From contig NZ_CP110128.1 in NCBI RefSeq assembly GCF_028471945.1, positions 5,235,001-5,299,000 of the forward strand: a stretch of 64,000 nt of DNA. The letters are read 5' to 3'. Shown piece by piece: positions 24,409-34,000 of this stretch. Made by a program: the position numbers and the translations under genes. The first letter of the stretch is position 1; each line of letters starts with the position of its first letter. This DNA is from Pseudomonas sp. WJP1 (GTDB lineage Bacteria; Pseudomonadota; Gammaproteobacteria; Pseudomonadales; Pseudomonadaceae). The notes below the pieces were generated by a model. It ran no database searches and was not told where the DNA came from. It saw nothing but the letters and a program-made list of their open reading frames with translations.

Positions 24409-25731
24409 TTACACCGGTTGCAACGGCATCGTCAGCTCCACCCGCAAGCCATCCGGCCGACTGTCGAAACGCAGGGTACAACCACACCGCTGCACGATCG
24501 CCTGGACAATCGCCAGGCCGAGGCCGCAGCCGTTGCTCTGGCCGTTACGCCAGAAGCGTTGGGTCAGGTGTTGCAGGTCGTCATCGGCAATGCCCGGGCC
24601 GTGGTCGCGCACCACGAACTGCACGCGGTTACCGGTGGTTTGCAGGCTCAACTCCACCGGCCCATCGCCGGGTGTATGGCGCAAGGCGTTGTCCAGGAGG
24701 TTGCGCAGTGCGGCAATCGACAGCACCGAGGGCATTTTCACCGGGGCGTGGGAAACCCTGGTCGGCAGCTGGAGCCTGATGCGCTGGCGATCACCACCGG
24801 CCGTGTCCTGGATCGCCAGTTTCGCCACCTGCTCGGCGCTGCACTGCACGCCATCGTCAAACGACAGGCTGCCCTCGACCCGCGCCAGCAACAGCAGTTG
24901 CTCGAGGGTGCGATGCAAGCGGTCGGCGCCCTCTTCGGCCCGGGCCAGGGATTGATCCCGGGCCGCGCCTTCGGTCATGCGTGCCACCTGCAGGTGAGTC
25001 TTGATCGCGGTCAGCGGGCTGCGCAATTCATGGGCCGCGTCACCGGTCAGCCGACGTTCGCGTTCGATGGTCTTGCCGATGCGCTGGAACAACTGGTTCT
25101 GCGTGTCGAGCAGGGGTTGCAGCTCGCTGGGCAACGGCTGGACCTGCAACGGTTCGAGCGAGTCGGGGCTGCGACGCATCAAGGCGTCGCGCATGCGGTT
25201 GAGCGGCGCCAGGCCCTGGCCGATGCCGAGCCAGAGCAGACACAGGCAACCGAGCAGCGCCACGCCCACCGGTACCGATGCGGCCAGCAGGATCGACATG
25301 TTCAGCGCCTCGCGTTCGATCTGCCGGTCAGCAGTGGTGATCCGCAGGTCGCCACGGGCCAGGGTGAAACTGCGCCACGGCGCGCCGTCGATGATCTGGT
25401 CGTGGAAGCCCATTTTCTCGGCTTCCAGGGTTTGCCCCGGATCACTGTGGCTGCGGGCGAGGATTTCACCGCGCAACGAACTGACCTGGCACGCCATGCC
25501 GCCGGGAATGTTCAGTTGCTCGGCACTGAAATGGGTGCCCTCGCCCTTGCTCGGCAACGGCGGCAATTGCTCCATGAGCCCGGCGACCATGCGCGCCGAG
25601 GCCACCAGGCGCTGGTCGAGGGAAAACATCATCTGGTTGCGCAGGTCGCTGAGCATCCAGGCTGCGGCCAGCGCCCAGATCAGGGCAAAAGCGCCACCGA
25701 GCGTCAGGCTCAGGCGCAAACGCAGGCTCAT
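24409..25731 (-). CDS. sensor histidine kinase (QseC-like architecture)
   Basis: About 440 residues: helix 'LSLTLGGAFALIWALAAAWML', a periplasmic domain of about 115 residues, a second helix 'ILLAASVPVGVALLGCLCLLWLG', HAMP-like linker, then dimerisation His in 'DAAHELRSPLTAIKTHLQ' and ATPase boxes 'LRNLLDNALRHTP', 'VRDHGPGIADDDL' and 'GLGLAIVQAI'. The ATG overlaps the stop of the regulator gene by one base (a GTG one codon earlier is possible). Divergent from dsbD, as for PA2480/PA2479 beside dsbD2 in P. aeruginosa. Signal unknown; periplasmic redox or metal stress is a reasonable guess from the neighbours. Confidence 0.9.
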   Translation of the reverse strand: MSLRLRLSLTLGGAFALIWALAAAWMLSDLRNQMMFSLDQRLVASARMVAGLMEQLPPLPSKGEGTHFSAEQLNIPGGMACQVSSLRGEILARSHSDPGQTLEAEKMGFHDQIIDGAPWRSFTLARGDLRITTADRQIEREALNMSILLAASVPVGVALLGCLCLLWLGIGQGLAPLNRMRDALMRRSPDSLEPLQVQPLPSELQPLLDTQNQLFQRIGKTIERERRLTGDAAHELRSPLTAIKTHLQVARMTEGAARDQSLARAEEGADRLHRTLEQLLLLARVEGSLSFDDGVQCSAEQVAKLAIQDTAGGDRQRIRLQLPTRVSHAPVKMPSVLSIAALRNLLDNALRHTPGDGPVELSLQTTGNRVQFVVRDHGPGIADDDLQHLTQRFWRNGQSNGCGLGLAIVQAIVQRCGCTLRFDSRPDGLRVELTMPLQPV

Positions 25732-26414
25732 CACTTTTTCAGTTCCTCTGCGCCATCAGCCGGTCCCAGGCGATAACCCAAGCCGCGCACTGTTTCGACA
25801 ATGCCGTTGCCGAGCTTGCGCCGCAGGTGATGGATATGGACGTTCAGGGCGTTGCTTTCCAGTTCATCGTTGAATCCATAGACGCTGTCTTTCAACTGCT
25901 CGGTCGACAGCACCCGGCCACGGTTATGCAGCAGCGCCTGCAACAGCGATTGCTCGCGGCGCGACAGGTCCACCGGCTGGCCGCCAAGCGTGGTTTCGCG
26001 GCTGCTCGGGTCGTAAGTCAGGGCACCGTGCTCGATCAGGTTGACGCTGCGCCCCGCCACCCGCCGCAATAACGTGTGCAGACGCGCAGCGAGTTCGCGC
26101 AGGTCGAATGGCTTGAGCAGGTAATCATCAGCGCCCGCTTGCAGGCCGTCGACACGGTCAGTCACCGAATCCCGGGCGGTGAGGATCAGCACCGGAATCT
26201 CCAGGCCATGATGGCGCAACTGCTGCAACAACTTCAGCCCATCTTCATCCGGCAAACCGAGGTCGAGCACCATGACGTCGAATTCGGCCACCTTGAGCAT
26301 CGCCCGCGCCGCCGACGCAGTGGCAACGTGCTCCACGGTCAGGCCCTGGGCTGTCAGGCCGGCAACGATGCCGCTGGCAATCAACTCATCGTCTTCGCAA
26401 ACCAGTACGTGCAT
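25731..26414 (-). CDS. OmpR-family response regulator
   Basis: 227 residues: receiver domain with acidic pocket 'CEDDE', phospho-acceptor Asp51 ('VMVLDLGLPD'), Thr in 'LILTARD' and Lys in 'YLLKPF', then a winged-helix DNA-binding domain with 'VLSTEQLKDSVYGFNDELESN' and 'HIHHLRRKLG'. The chosen ATG gives the normal start 'MHVLVCEDDE'. It lies 153 bp from the divergent dsbD gene; a GGTTAATC direct repeat with an 11-bp period lies in that gap and is its likely binding site. Confidence 0.92.
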   Translation of the reverse strand: MHVLVCEDDELIASGIVAGLTAQGLTVEHVATASAARAMLKVAEFDVMVLDLGLPDEDGLKLLQQLRHHGLEIPVLILTARDSVTDRVDGLQAGADDYLLKPFDLRELAARLHTLLRRVAGRSVNLIEHGALTYDPSSRETTLGGQPVDLSRREQSLLQALLHNRGRVLSTEQLKDSVYGFNDELESNALNVHIHHLRRKLGNGIVETVRGLGYRLGPADGAEELKK

Positions 26415-26501
26415 GGAAAGTCTCGTGTAAATAACGCTATTAGGCCGGTGACCGATTAAGCGGACATTATGCCGCAAGTGCCCCAGCCACAAGGCGGCCA
26501 G

Positions 26502-26520
26502 GGTTAATCATCGGTTAATC
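26502..26520 (+). promoter_or_regulatory. candidate response-regulator operator before dsbD
   Basis: GGTTAATC at 26502-26509 and again at 26513-26520, an 11-bp period typical of tandem OmpR/PhoB-family sites. It stands 48 bp before the dsbD start and 88 bp from the regulator gene start, near where a -35 element of dsbD would be. Confidence 0.65.
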
Positions 26521-26567
26521 GCCGCCACCCATTGTGCAGCTCACTTGCTAAAGGATAAGGCTTTTCC

Positions 26568-28304
26568 ATGCGCCAGCTGTTTCTACTCGTCGCCCTGCTG
26601 TTTTCCGGCCTGACCCAGGCTGGCAGCAATCCGTTCGAGACAAAACCCGATTTTCTCCCCGTCGACAAAGCGTTCGTTTTCACTTCTGAACGCCTTGAGT
26701 CCGGCGAAACCCAGTTGTTCTGGCAGATTGCCGATGGCTATTACCTGTATCAGAAACGCTTGAAGTTCGACGGCTTGCCTGTCGACCAGCATCCCGCACT
26801 GCCCGAGGGTGAATCCCACAGCGATGAATTCTTCGGCGAACAGCAGGTTTATCGCCAAGGCCTTGAGCTGAAGATCCCGGCAGGCGCGACCGGCCAGATC
26901 AAGGTCGGCTTCCAGGGCTGTGCCGATGCCGGATTGTGTTATCCGCCACAAACCCAGGTCGTGGATCTGGGCGGTAAATCCCTGGCTGGCGCGGCAGGCG
27001 AAGCGCCGGACCAGGCCCTGGCCAGTAATTTGCAGCAACGCGCATTGGGTTGGAGCCTGTTGGTGTTCTTCGGGCTGGGCCTGCTGTTGGCGTTCACCCC
27101 GTGTTCGCTGCCGATGTTGCCCATTCTGGCCGGGTTGATCGTCGGCAGCGGCGCTACGCCGAGGCGCGGCGTGGCCCTGGCCAGCAGTTATGTGGTGAGC
27201 ATGGCGTTGGTGTATGCGGCGATGGGCGTGTTGGCGGCCTCCCTCGGGGCGAACCTGCAAGCCTGGTTGCAAAACCCTTGGTTGCTGGGCAGTTTCGCAG
27301 CGATTTTCGTGCTGCTGGCATTGCCGATGTTCGGCTTCTTCGAGCTGCAACTGCCAATAGCCGTGCGTGACCGGCTGGAAAACGTTTCACGCAATCAGCG
27401 TGGTGGCAGCCTGGTCGGCGCCGGTGCGCTGGGCGCGTTGTCCGGTCTGCTGGTCGGCCCGTGCATGACCGCGCCCCTGGCCGGCGCGCTGCTCTATATC
27501 GCGCAGAGCGGCAACGCGCTACACGGTGGCTTGATTCTGTTTGCCATGGGCATCGGCATCGGTGTGCCGTTGTTGTTGCTGGTGACGGTCGGCAATCGCT
27601 TCCTGCCCAAACCTGGCGCCTGGATGAACTTGCTCAAGGGCATCTTCGGCTTCCTGTTCCTCGCCACGGCGTTGCTGATGCTGCGCCCGGTGCTGGATGA
27701 ATCGCTGTGGGTTGGCTTGTGCGGTGCGTTGCTGGTGGTCGCGGCTTATAGCGCGTGGAAGCAGTCGGACGGTTTTGGCCGCATCGCTCACCTGTTCGGG
27801 GCCACCTCGCTCCTGCTGGGTTTGTGGGGCAGCCTGTTGCTGATCGGCGCGGCGGGGGGCAGTGATGATCTGTTCAAGCCGTTGCAGGTCTTTCGCGCTT
27901 CCAGCTCGGCCGTCGCCGCCGTGCAAAGCGGCCACGACGCCTTCACCACGATCAAGGACCCGGCGGCCCTGCAACGGGAACTCGACGCGGCGCAAGCGCA
28001 GGGCCAGTGGGTGCTGCTGGACTACTATGCCGACTGGTGTGTGTCGTGCAAGGTCATGGAAAAACAGGTGTTCGGCAAGGCTAAGGTACTGCAAGCCTTG
28101 AGTGACGTGCGCTTGCTCCGACTGGATGTCACCGCCGACAATGCCGCCAGCCGCGAACTGCTCGGCCGTTACAAGGTGCCAGGCCCACCGAGCCTTCTAT
28201 GGATAGGCACCGACGGCATCGAGCGACGCAGCCAGCGCATCACCGGCGAGGTCGATGCCGACACTTTCCTGCAACGCTGGACCACCACCCGAGACGCCCG
28301 TTAA
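26568..28304 (+). CDS. dsbD: thiol:disulfide interchange protein DsbD
   Basis: 578 residues in three parts. After a signal peptide, a periplasmic alpha domain has the Cys pair of 'GCADAGLCYPP' (Cys118, Cys124). The membrane domain has the two redox cysteines in 'FTPCSLPMLPIL' (Cys179) and 'LLVGPCMTAPLAGALL'. The C-terminal thioredoxin-like domain has WCVSC (Cys491, Cys494). DsbD carries electrons from cytoplasmic thioredoxin to periplasmic DsbC/DsbG-type proteins, here probably the two proteins encoded next. The stop overlaps the next start by one base. It is the dsbD2 (PA2478) type by neighbourhood. Confidence 0.93.
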   Translation: MRQLFLLVALLFSGLTQAGSNPFETKPDFLPVDKAFVFTSERLESGETQLFWQIADGYYLYQKRLKFDGLPVDQHPALPEGESHSDEFFGEQQVYRQGLELKIPAGATGQIKVGFQGCADAGLCYPPQTQVVDLGGKSLAGAAGEAPDQALASNLQQRALGWSLLVFFGLGLLLAFTPCSLPMLPILAGLIVGSGATPRRGVALASSYVVSMALVYAAMGVLAASLGANLQAWLQNPWLLGSFAAIFVLLALPMFGFFELQLPIAVRDRLENVSRNQRGGSLVGAGALGALSGLLVGPCMTAPLAGALLYIAQSGNALHGGLILFAMGIGIGVPLLLLVTVGNRFLPKPGAWMNLLKGIFGFLFLATALLMLRPVLDESLWVGLCGALLVVAAYSAWKQSDGFGRIAHLFGATSLLLGLWGSLLLIGAAGGSDDLFKPLQVFRASSSAVAAVQSGHDAFTTIKDPAALQRELDAAQAQGQWVLLDYYADWCVSCKVMEKQVFGKAKVLQALSDVRLLRLDVTADNAASRELLGRYKVPGPPSLLWIGTDGIERRSQRITGEVDADTFLQRWTTTRDAR

Positions 28305-29158
28305 TGCTGACTTTTACCCTCGGCACCTTTGCCATCGCGCTTAACCATCTGCTGCTGATCAGTGCCTTGGTGCTGGCGACGTTCGTCGGCTGGCGAGTGG
28401 CCAAGCGCGGTGGCGAGAACCCCGAGTCGGTGCTGTTCGGCCTGTTCCTGATCGGCATGCTCGCGGCGCGGATCGGCTTCGTCGCCGTTTACTGGACGCA
28501 CTATCGCAGTGATCCCTGGCAGGTCATCGACCTGCGCGACGGCGGTTTCCTCGCCTGGCCTGGGGTCATCGCGCTGGTGCTCGCCACGCTTTACCGTGGC
28601 TGGCGTCGCCCGGGCCTGCGCCGTCCACTGGGCTTCGGCGTCGCCAGCGGCCTGGCGTTCTGGTTGCTGGCGACCTTCTCGCTGAGCATTTTTGAACAGG
28701 GCACGCGCCTGCCGGACATCAGCCTGCGTAATTCCGCCGGTGAAACCGTGCAATTGGCGGACTACAAGGGCGGCCCGCTGGTGATCAATCTCTGGGCCAC
28801 CTGGTGCCCGCCCTGCCGCCGGGAAATGCCGGTGCTGGAACACGCCCAGCAACAGCGCCCCGACCTGACCTTCCTGTTCGTCAATCAGGCCGAAAGCATG
28901 CAAAGCGTCAGCACGTTCCTGGAAACCCAGGGCCTGAGCCTGTCCAACGTGCTGTTCGACGGAGGCGGTCGCCTGGGCCAGGCCGTCGGCTCCATGGCAT
29001 TGCCAACTACGCTGTTCTATAGCCCCGACGGTCGCCTGTTGGGCAGTCATCTGGGCGAGCTGTCGCAAGCCAGCCTGGCTCGCGCCCTGGAAAACTTCGA
29101 TTCCGTACCTGCCACTTCTTCAAGGAAACTGCCATGCCCCGCCTCCGCCACCTGCTGA
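28304..29158 (+). CDS. membrane-anchored TlpA-like thioredoxin with Lgt-like N-terminal helices
   Basis: 284 residues. The first 130 or so are membrane helices with wording like prolipoprotein diacylglyceryl transferase ('IGMLAARIGFVAVYWTHY', 'VIDLRDGGFLAWPG') but too short for a working Lgt. The C-terminal half is a periplasmic TlpA/ResA domain: 'LPDISLRNSAGETVQLADYKG', redox motif WCPPC in 'INLWATWCPPCRREMP', and cis-Pro 'MALPTTLFYSPDG'. It should exchange disulfides with DsbD. It overlaps dsbD by one base and dsbG by 25 bases. Matches PA2477 in position. Confidence 0.85.
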   Translation: MLTFTLGTFAIALNHLLLISALVLATFVGWRVAKRGGENPESVLFGLFLIGMLAARIGFVAVYWTHYRSDPWQVIDLRDGGFLAWPGVIALVLATLYRGWRRPGLRRPLGFGVASGLAFWLLATFSLSIFEQGTRLPDISLRNSAGETVQLADYKGGPLVINLWATWCPPCRREMPVLEHAQQQRPDLTFLFVNQAESMQSVSTFLETQGLSLSNVLFDGGGRLGQAVGSMALPTTLFYSPDGRLLGSHLGELSQASLARALENFDSVPATSSRKLPCPASATC

Positions 29159-29901
29159 CCCTGAGCCTGGGTGCCGCCCTGCTGCACCTGCCATCGGTGC
29201 AGGCCGAAGAGCTGCCCGAGGCGATCAAGAAGATCGAAGCCAAGGGCGCGAAAATCGTCGGTCAATTCGACGCCCCCGATGGCTTGCGCGGCTACGCGGC
29301 GCAATACCAGAACCGCGGCATGGCGCTGTACCTGACGCCTGATGGCAAGCACGTTTTGCTGGGCAATCTGTACGACGCCGAAGGCAATGACCTGAGCAGC
29401 GCGCCGTTGCAGAAACTGGTGTACGCGCCAATGTCCAAGGAAGTCTGGGCCAAGATGGAAACAAGCAACTGGATAGCCGACGGCAAGAAGGATGCACCAC
29501 GGATCGTCTACATGTTCAGCGATCCGAACTGCCCTTACTGCAGCATGTTCTGGGAACAGGCGCGGCCATGGGTCAAGGCCGGCAAGGTACAGTTGCGGCA
29601 CATCATGGTCGGGATCATTCGTGAGGACAGCCCGGGCAAATCCGCGGCGCTGCTCGCCGCCAAGGATCCGCAAAAGGCCCTGTACGACCACGAAGCCGCG
29701 GGCAAAAGCAGCTCGCTCAAGGCCTTGAAGGACGTGCCGCCGGCGATCCAGGCGAAACTCGCGGCGAATATGAAACTGATGGAAGACCTGGAGCTGCAAG
29801 CCACTCCGGCGATCTTCTACATGGATGACAAGGGCGAGTTGCAGCAACAGCAAGGGGCGCCGGCGCCGGACAAGCTGGTGAAGATTCTTGGGCCGAAATA
29901 G
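29134..29901 (+). CDS. dsbG: periplasmic disulfide isomerase/reductase DsbG
   Basis: 255 residues: signal peptide ending 'LPSVQAEE', an N-terminal dimerisation region ('GLRGYAAQYQNRGMALYLTPDGKHVLLGNLYDAEG' read in part), then a thioredoxin domain with CPYC at Cys133-Cys136 ('FSDPNCPYCSMFW') and cis-Pro 'LQATPAIFYMDDKG'. DsbG protects single cysteines from oxidation and is kept reduced by DsbD. The start lies within the end of the preceding gene (25-base overlap). A REPIN follows, ending the operon. Confidence 0.9.
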   Translation: MPRLRHLLTLSLGAALLHLPSVQAEELPEAIKKIEAKGAKIVGQFDAPDGLRGYAAQYQNRGMALYLTPDGKHVLLGNLYDAEGNDLSSAPLQKLVYAPMSKEVWAKMETSNWIADGKKDAPRIVYMFSDPNCPYCSMFWEQARPWVKAGKVQLRHIMVGIIREDSPGKSAALLAAKDPQKALYDHEAAGKSSSLKALKDVPPAIQAKLAANMKLMEDLELQATPAIFYMDDKGELQQQQGAPAPDKLVKILGPK

Positions 29902-29935
29902 CTTTCCGATGACACTTTAGTGAACCTACTGACGC

Positions 29936-30004
29936 CTTCGCGGGCAAGCCTCGCTCCTACAGGGGTATCGCGTGCTCCTGTAGGAGCGAGGCTTGCCCGC
30001 GAAG
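29936..30004. repeat. tight REP pair between dsbG and the hydrolase gene
   Basis: CTTCGCGGGCAAGCCTCGCT and its exact reverse complement lie only 13 bp apart; the arms pair over 28 bases. It sits between two convergent stops and probably ends both transcripts. Confidence 0.85.
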
Positions 30005-30009
30005 AACGA

Positions 30010-30834
30010 TTACGCGGTCTCCCGAGTTCTCTGGGCTAAAAACTCGAGCAGCGCCTCGGTCACAAACCCCGGATTCTCCAGATTGGAAATATGCCCCGCC
30101 TCCGGCACCAGCACATACGGGCATCCAATCAACCCGGCCATTTCCATCGTTTCGCTGGGCGGACGTGGCTTGTCCTGATCGCCACACATCAACAACGTGG
30201 TTGCGGCATCCAACTCGCCCAGACACGGCAACAGATCATCCCGGCCAAAGGTGATCCGCCCCATCGGCACGATGCTTTCACGCAACCGCTCAGGCGGCAA
30301 CGCGGCGAGCTTGGCGCGAAACTCCTGGTACAGCGCCGACTGCGGATCGATGCCTGGACGGAAGAAGATCGGCACCACGATATCCAGCAATTGCTCGGAA
30401 ATGACGCCGGATTCTTCAATCATCTTGAACAGCGAAAAGTAGTATTGCCGAGTCGCTTCCGGCTCGACACCGACGTAGGTGTCCATCAGCACCAGACCGT
30501 TGAGCCGTTGTGGTGCCGACAGCGCCAGACGCACACCCCACATGCCACCCACCGACAGGCCGACCAGGGTCACGCAATCGATGTCCAGATGATCGAGCAG
30601 GGCCAAGGCCTGTCGTGCGATGTCATTTAGCGAGGTTGTGTTGGCAGGCAGCGGTCCGGATTCACCATGGCCCCAGAGGTCCAGGGCGATCACCCGATAT
30701 TGTTGAGACAACGCGGCAATCTGCGGCGCCCACATGGCCTGGTCCCACAGGTAGCTGCCGGCCAGCAGGACCGCCGGGCCGGTGCCTTGATCGATGTAGT
30801 GGAGGGGTTGGCCGTCGATGGTTACGAAAGGCAT
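30010..30834 (-). CDS. alpha/beta-fold hydrolase
   Basis: 274 residues with the complete catalytic set: oxyanion start 'VLLAGSYLWDQAMWAPQI', strand 'RVIALDLWGHGES', nucleophile elbow 'VGLSVGGMWG' (Ser), acid in 'LLMCGDQDKPRP' and His in 'VPEAGHISNLENP'. The family includes esterases, lactonases and dehalogenases; the substrate cannot be read. It sits between the dsb operon and pvdL but does not look like PvdG, the type II thioesterase normally linked to pvdL, and I found no PvdS box before it. A link to pyoverdine is unproven. Confidence 0.85.
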   Translation of the reverse strand: MPFVTIDGQPLHYIDQGTGPAVLLAGSYLWDQAMWAPQIAALSQQYRVIALDLWGHGESGPLPANTTSLNDIARQALALLDHLDIDCVTLVGLSVGGMWGVRLALSAPQRLNGLVLMDTYVGVEPEATRQYYFSLFKMIEESGVISEQLLDIVVPIFFRPGIDPQSALYQEFRAKLAALPPERLRESIVPMGRITFGRDDLLPCLGELDAATTLLMCGDQDKPRPPSETMEMAGLIGCPYVLVPEAGHISNLENPGFVTEALLEFLAQRTRETA

Positions 30835-30927
30835 CGGAGTAGCTCCGTTTGAAAAAAGGAGCCAGAAGGTTGAGCGGCTGACGGTTTGCGGTCAATCACA
30901 CAATTGTATGCGCCTGTACCGCCCTCA

Positions 30928-31016
30928 TCGCGGGCAAGCCCGCTCCCACAGGTTCGTTGGTGAACACACAATGTGTGAACACCGCAAAACCTTGTGGGAG
31001 CTGGCTTGCCAGCGAT
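30928..31016. repeat. REPIN-like inverted repeat after pvdL
   Basis: TCGCGGGCAAGCCCGCTCCC (30928 on) faces GGGAGCTGGCTTGCCAGCGA (30997 on), with a small inner hairpin ACACACAATGTGTG. It occupies most of the 207-bp gap between pvdL and the hydrolase gene and may end the pvdL transcript. Confidence 0.8.
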
Positions 31017-31041
31017 TGGGGCCGGTACAGACACTAGGGAA

Positions 31042-34000
31042 TCAAAGCCCCTCCAGCTCCGCCATCAAGTCATTCAACCGATCCACCTTCTCCTCGGTGA
31101 TGTCGCTGGCCGCCAACCCATCGATGTACCCGGCCAGTTCCTCCACCGTGCTGCATTCGAACATCGCCCGCAGCGGCACATCGCGCTGCAGGGTTTTCTG
31201 CACCCGCGAGGCGATCTGCGTGGCCAGCAGCGAATGCCCGCCCAGCTCGAAGAAGTTGTCGCGGACGCCGACTTTCTCGACCTTCAGCACCTCGGCCCAG
31301 ATGTCCGCCAACGTCCGCTCCAGGTCGTTGCGCGGCGCCTGGTAGTCCTGGCTTTGCAGCTGGCCGATCTCCAGCGCCGGCAGGGCCTTGCGATCCAGTT
31401 TGCCGTTGGCGTTGAGCGGCAGCTTGTCGAGCCACAGCCAATGCAGCGGCACCATGTATTCCGGCAGTTCGGCGCGCAGGCGTTGCTTGATGCGCTCCAG
31501 GCGTTCAGCCGGATTCAGTGTTGAATCCGCCGCCACCAGATAGCCCACCAGGTGCTTGCCATTGGCCCCTTCCTGCACACCGACCGCCGCGTCGCGGACC
31601 TCCGATTGTTCATGCAGACGCGCTTCGATTTCACCCAGTTCGATGCGGTAGCCGCGAATCTTCACCTGATGGTCGATACGCCCGACGTATTCCAGCACGC
31701 CGTCACTGCGACGGCGGGCCAGGTCGCCGGTGCGATACAGGCGATCGCCCGGTGCACCGAACGGGTTCGGCACAAACACCTGGGCCGTGCGCAGCGGATC
31801 GCTGACGTAGCCGCGCCCGACCCCGGTGCCAGCGACGCACAACTCGCCCACTGCACCCAGCGGCACCAGCTCCAGCGCGCCGTCGAGCAGGTAGAGGCGG
31901 TTGTTGTCGGTCGGCGTACCGATGGGCAGATAGCTGCCGCGGGTGGAGGCCATGTCGACGCGGAAGAACGCCACGTCATCCGAGCATTCCGCCGGGCCAT
32001 AGGCATTCACCAGCCCGATCTGCGGGTAGCGCAACAGCCATTGGTGCGCCAGTTCCGGCGGCATCGCCTCCCCCGTCGGCAACATCCAGCGCAGGCCATC
32101 GAGGCTCATGCGTTCCTGGGCGAGCATGCCCTGGATCAACGACGGCACGCTTTCCAGCACGGTGATGCCCTGGCTTTGGACGTGGGCAAGCAAACCTTGC
32201 GGGTCATGAGCGATGGTGTTCGGCACGATGTCCACCCGCGCGCCGAACAGCGGCGCGGCGAGGAACTGCCAGACCGAAATATCGAAGCTTTGCGAAGCGG
32301 TCTGGGCAATCACGTCTGCTTCGCTCAGGCTCAGGTATGGCACCTTGCTCAACTGGTTATTGAGCATGCCGCGCTGTTCGACCATCACACCCTTGGGCAA
32401 ACCGGTGGAGCCGGAGGTGTAGATCACGTAGGCCAGGTTGTCCGGCCCGCTGTGGATGTCCGGGTTGGCCACCGATATATCGCTCGCCTGCACGTCTTCC
32501 CACACCAGCAACCGCGGGCGACTGGCGCAACCGAACTCATCCAGCAACGTCAGCGCTTGTGCGTGACAGGCGCGGGTGCACAGCAGCAACGGCGTGCGAC
32601 TCAAGTCGATGATGCGACTCAGGCGCTGGCTCGGCAGCCCCGGGTCCAGCGGCAGATAACCCGCCCCCGCCTTGAAGCTGCCGATGATCATGCCGAGCAA
32701 ATCGAGGCTGCGTTCGGCCAGCAGCGCCACCGGTTGATCCAGCCCGACGCCAGCGGCAATCAGCGCATGGCCGAGGCGGTTACTGCGCTGGTTCAATTCC
32801 AGGTAGCTGTAGTGCTGATCCAGGCAACTGGCGGCAATCCGCTGCGGATGCGCCGCCACTTGCGCTTCAAACAAGGCAACGTAGCTCTGCTCCAGGGGGT
32901 AAACGTGCTCGCTCTGGTTGCAGCCGTGGATCAGGAAGTCCTGCTCTTGCGCACCCAGCAGCGGCAGGTCTGCCATGTCGCCATGGAAGCCTTCGACCAA
33001 CGCCAGCAGCAGGCGCTTGAACTCGCCGAGCATGCGCTCGACGGTGGACTCATCGAAATAACGCTGGTCATAGGACAGGTGCAAGCCCAGGTCATCACCT
33101 GGATAACACACCGCCGTCAGCGGGAAGTTTGTGTGGGTGCGGCCCGAATCCGAGGTCGCCTTCAGGCTTTGCGCACGGTCCAGCACCGAGACTTCCACCG
33201 GGGCGTTTTCAAACACGAACAGGCTGTCGAACAGCGGCTGGCCCTTGGGCAGTTCGCTGTTTTCCTGGATGCTCACCAGCGGCAGGTACTCGTACTCACG
33301 CAGCTGCATGTTGCTGTCGAGCAAACCGCCCAGCCATTCGCGCACGCTGCAACGCTGATCGTCGTCAGGCATTTTCACCCGCAGCGCGATGCTGTTGATG
33401 AACAGGCCGACGGTGCGTTGCATCTCTGGCATCTCGACCGGACGTCCGGCCACCGTGACCCCGAACAGCACGTCGCGATCACCACTCAACCGGCGCAATA
33501 CCAACGCCCAAGCCGCTTGGGCAAAGGTGTTGATGGTCAGCTGATGCGCCTGGGCCAGTTCACGCAGCCGCGCACCGTCATGGGCATCGAGGCGGGTGTA
33601 GCGGTCGCCGACGATCATGCCGCCGCTGTCGCCGGCATGTTCGCGCAGGAACGGCCGGTCGCTCGGGATCGGCGTGGTCCGCTCAAAGCCTTGCAGATTG
33701 GTTTTCCACCATTGCCGCGCTTCGGCCAGGCTCTGGTGTTGCAGCCAGGCGATGTAGTCGCGGTAACGCGGCGGCAAGGCCAACTGCGCTTCCCGGCCTT
33801 CGCCGAGGGCGGTGTAGATCTCGAAGAAGTCGTTCATCAGCAGCGAGCGGCACCAGGCATCGATCAGGATGTGGTGGTTGCTCATCATGAACCAGTAACG
33901 TGCGGCGCCCACCCGGATCAAGCGCAGGTGGAACGGTGCCTGGTTGAGCAGATCGAACCCCGCCTCGCGCTCGGACTTGAGCAAGGCCTGCAGCTTCGGC

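Noticed and set aside
24409..26414. Two-component pair as a PvdS or Fur partner
   Set aside because: No PvdS or Fur box before it, and its likely operator faces dsbD; no direct link to iron can be read.
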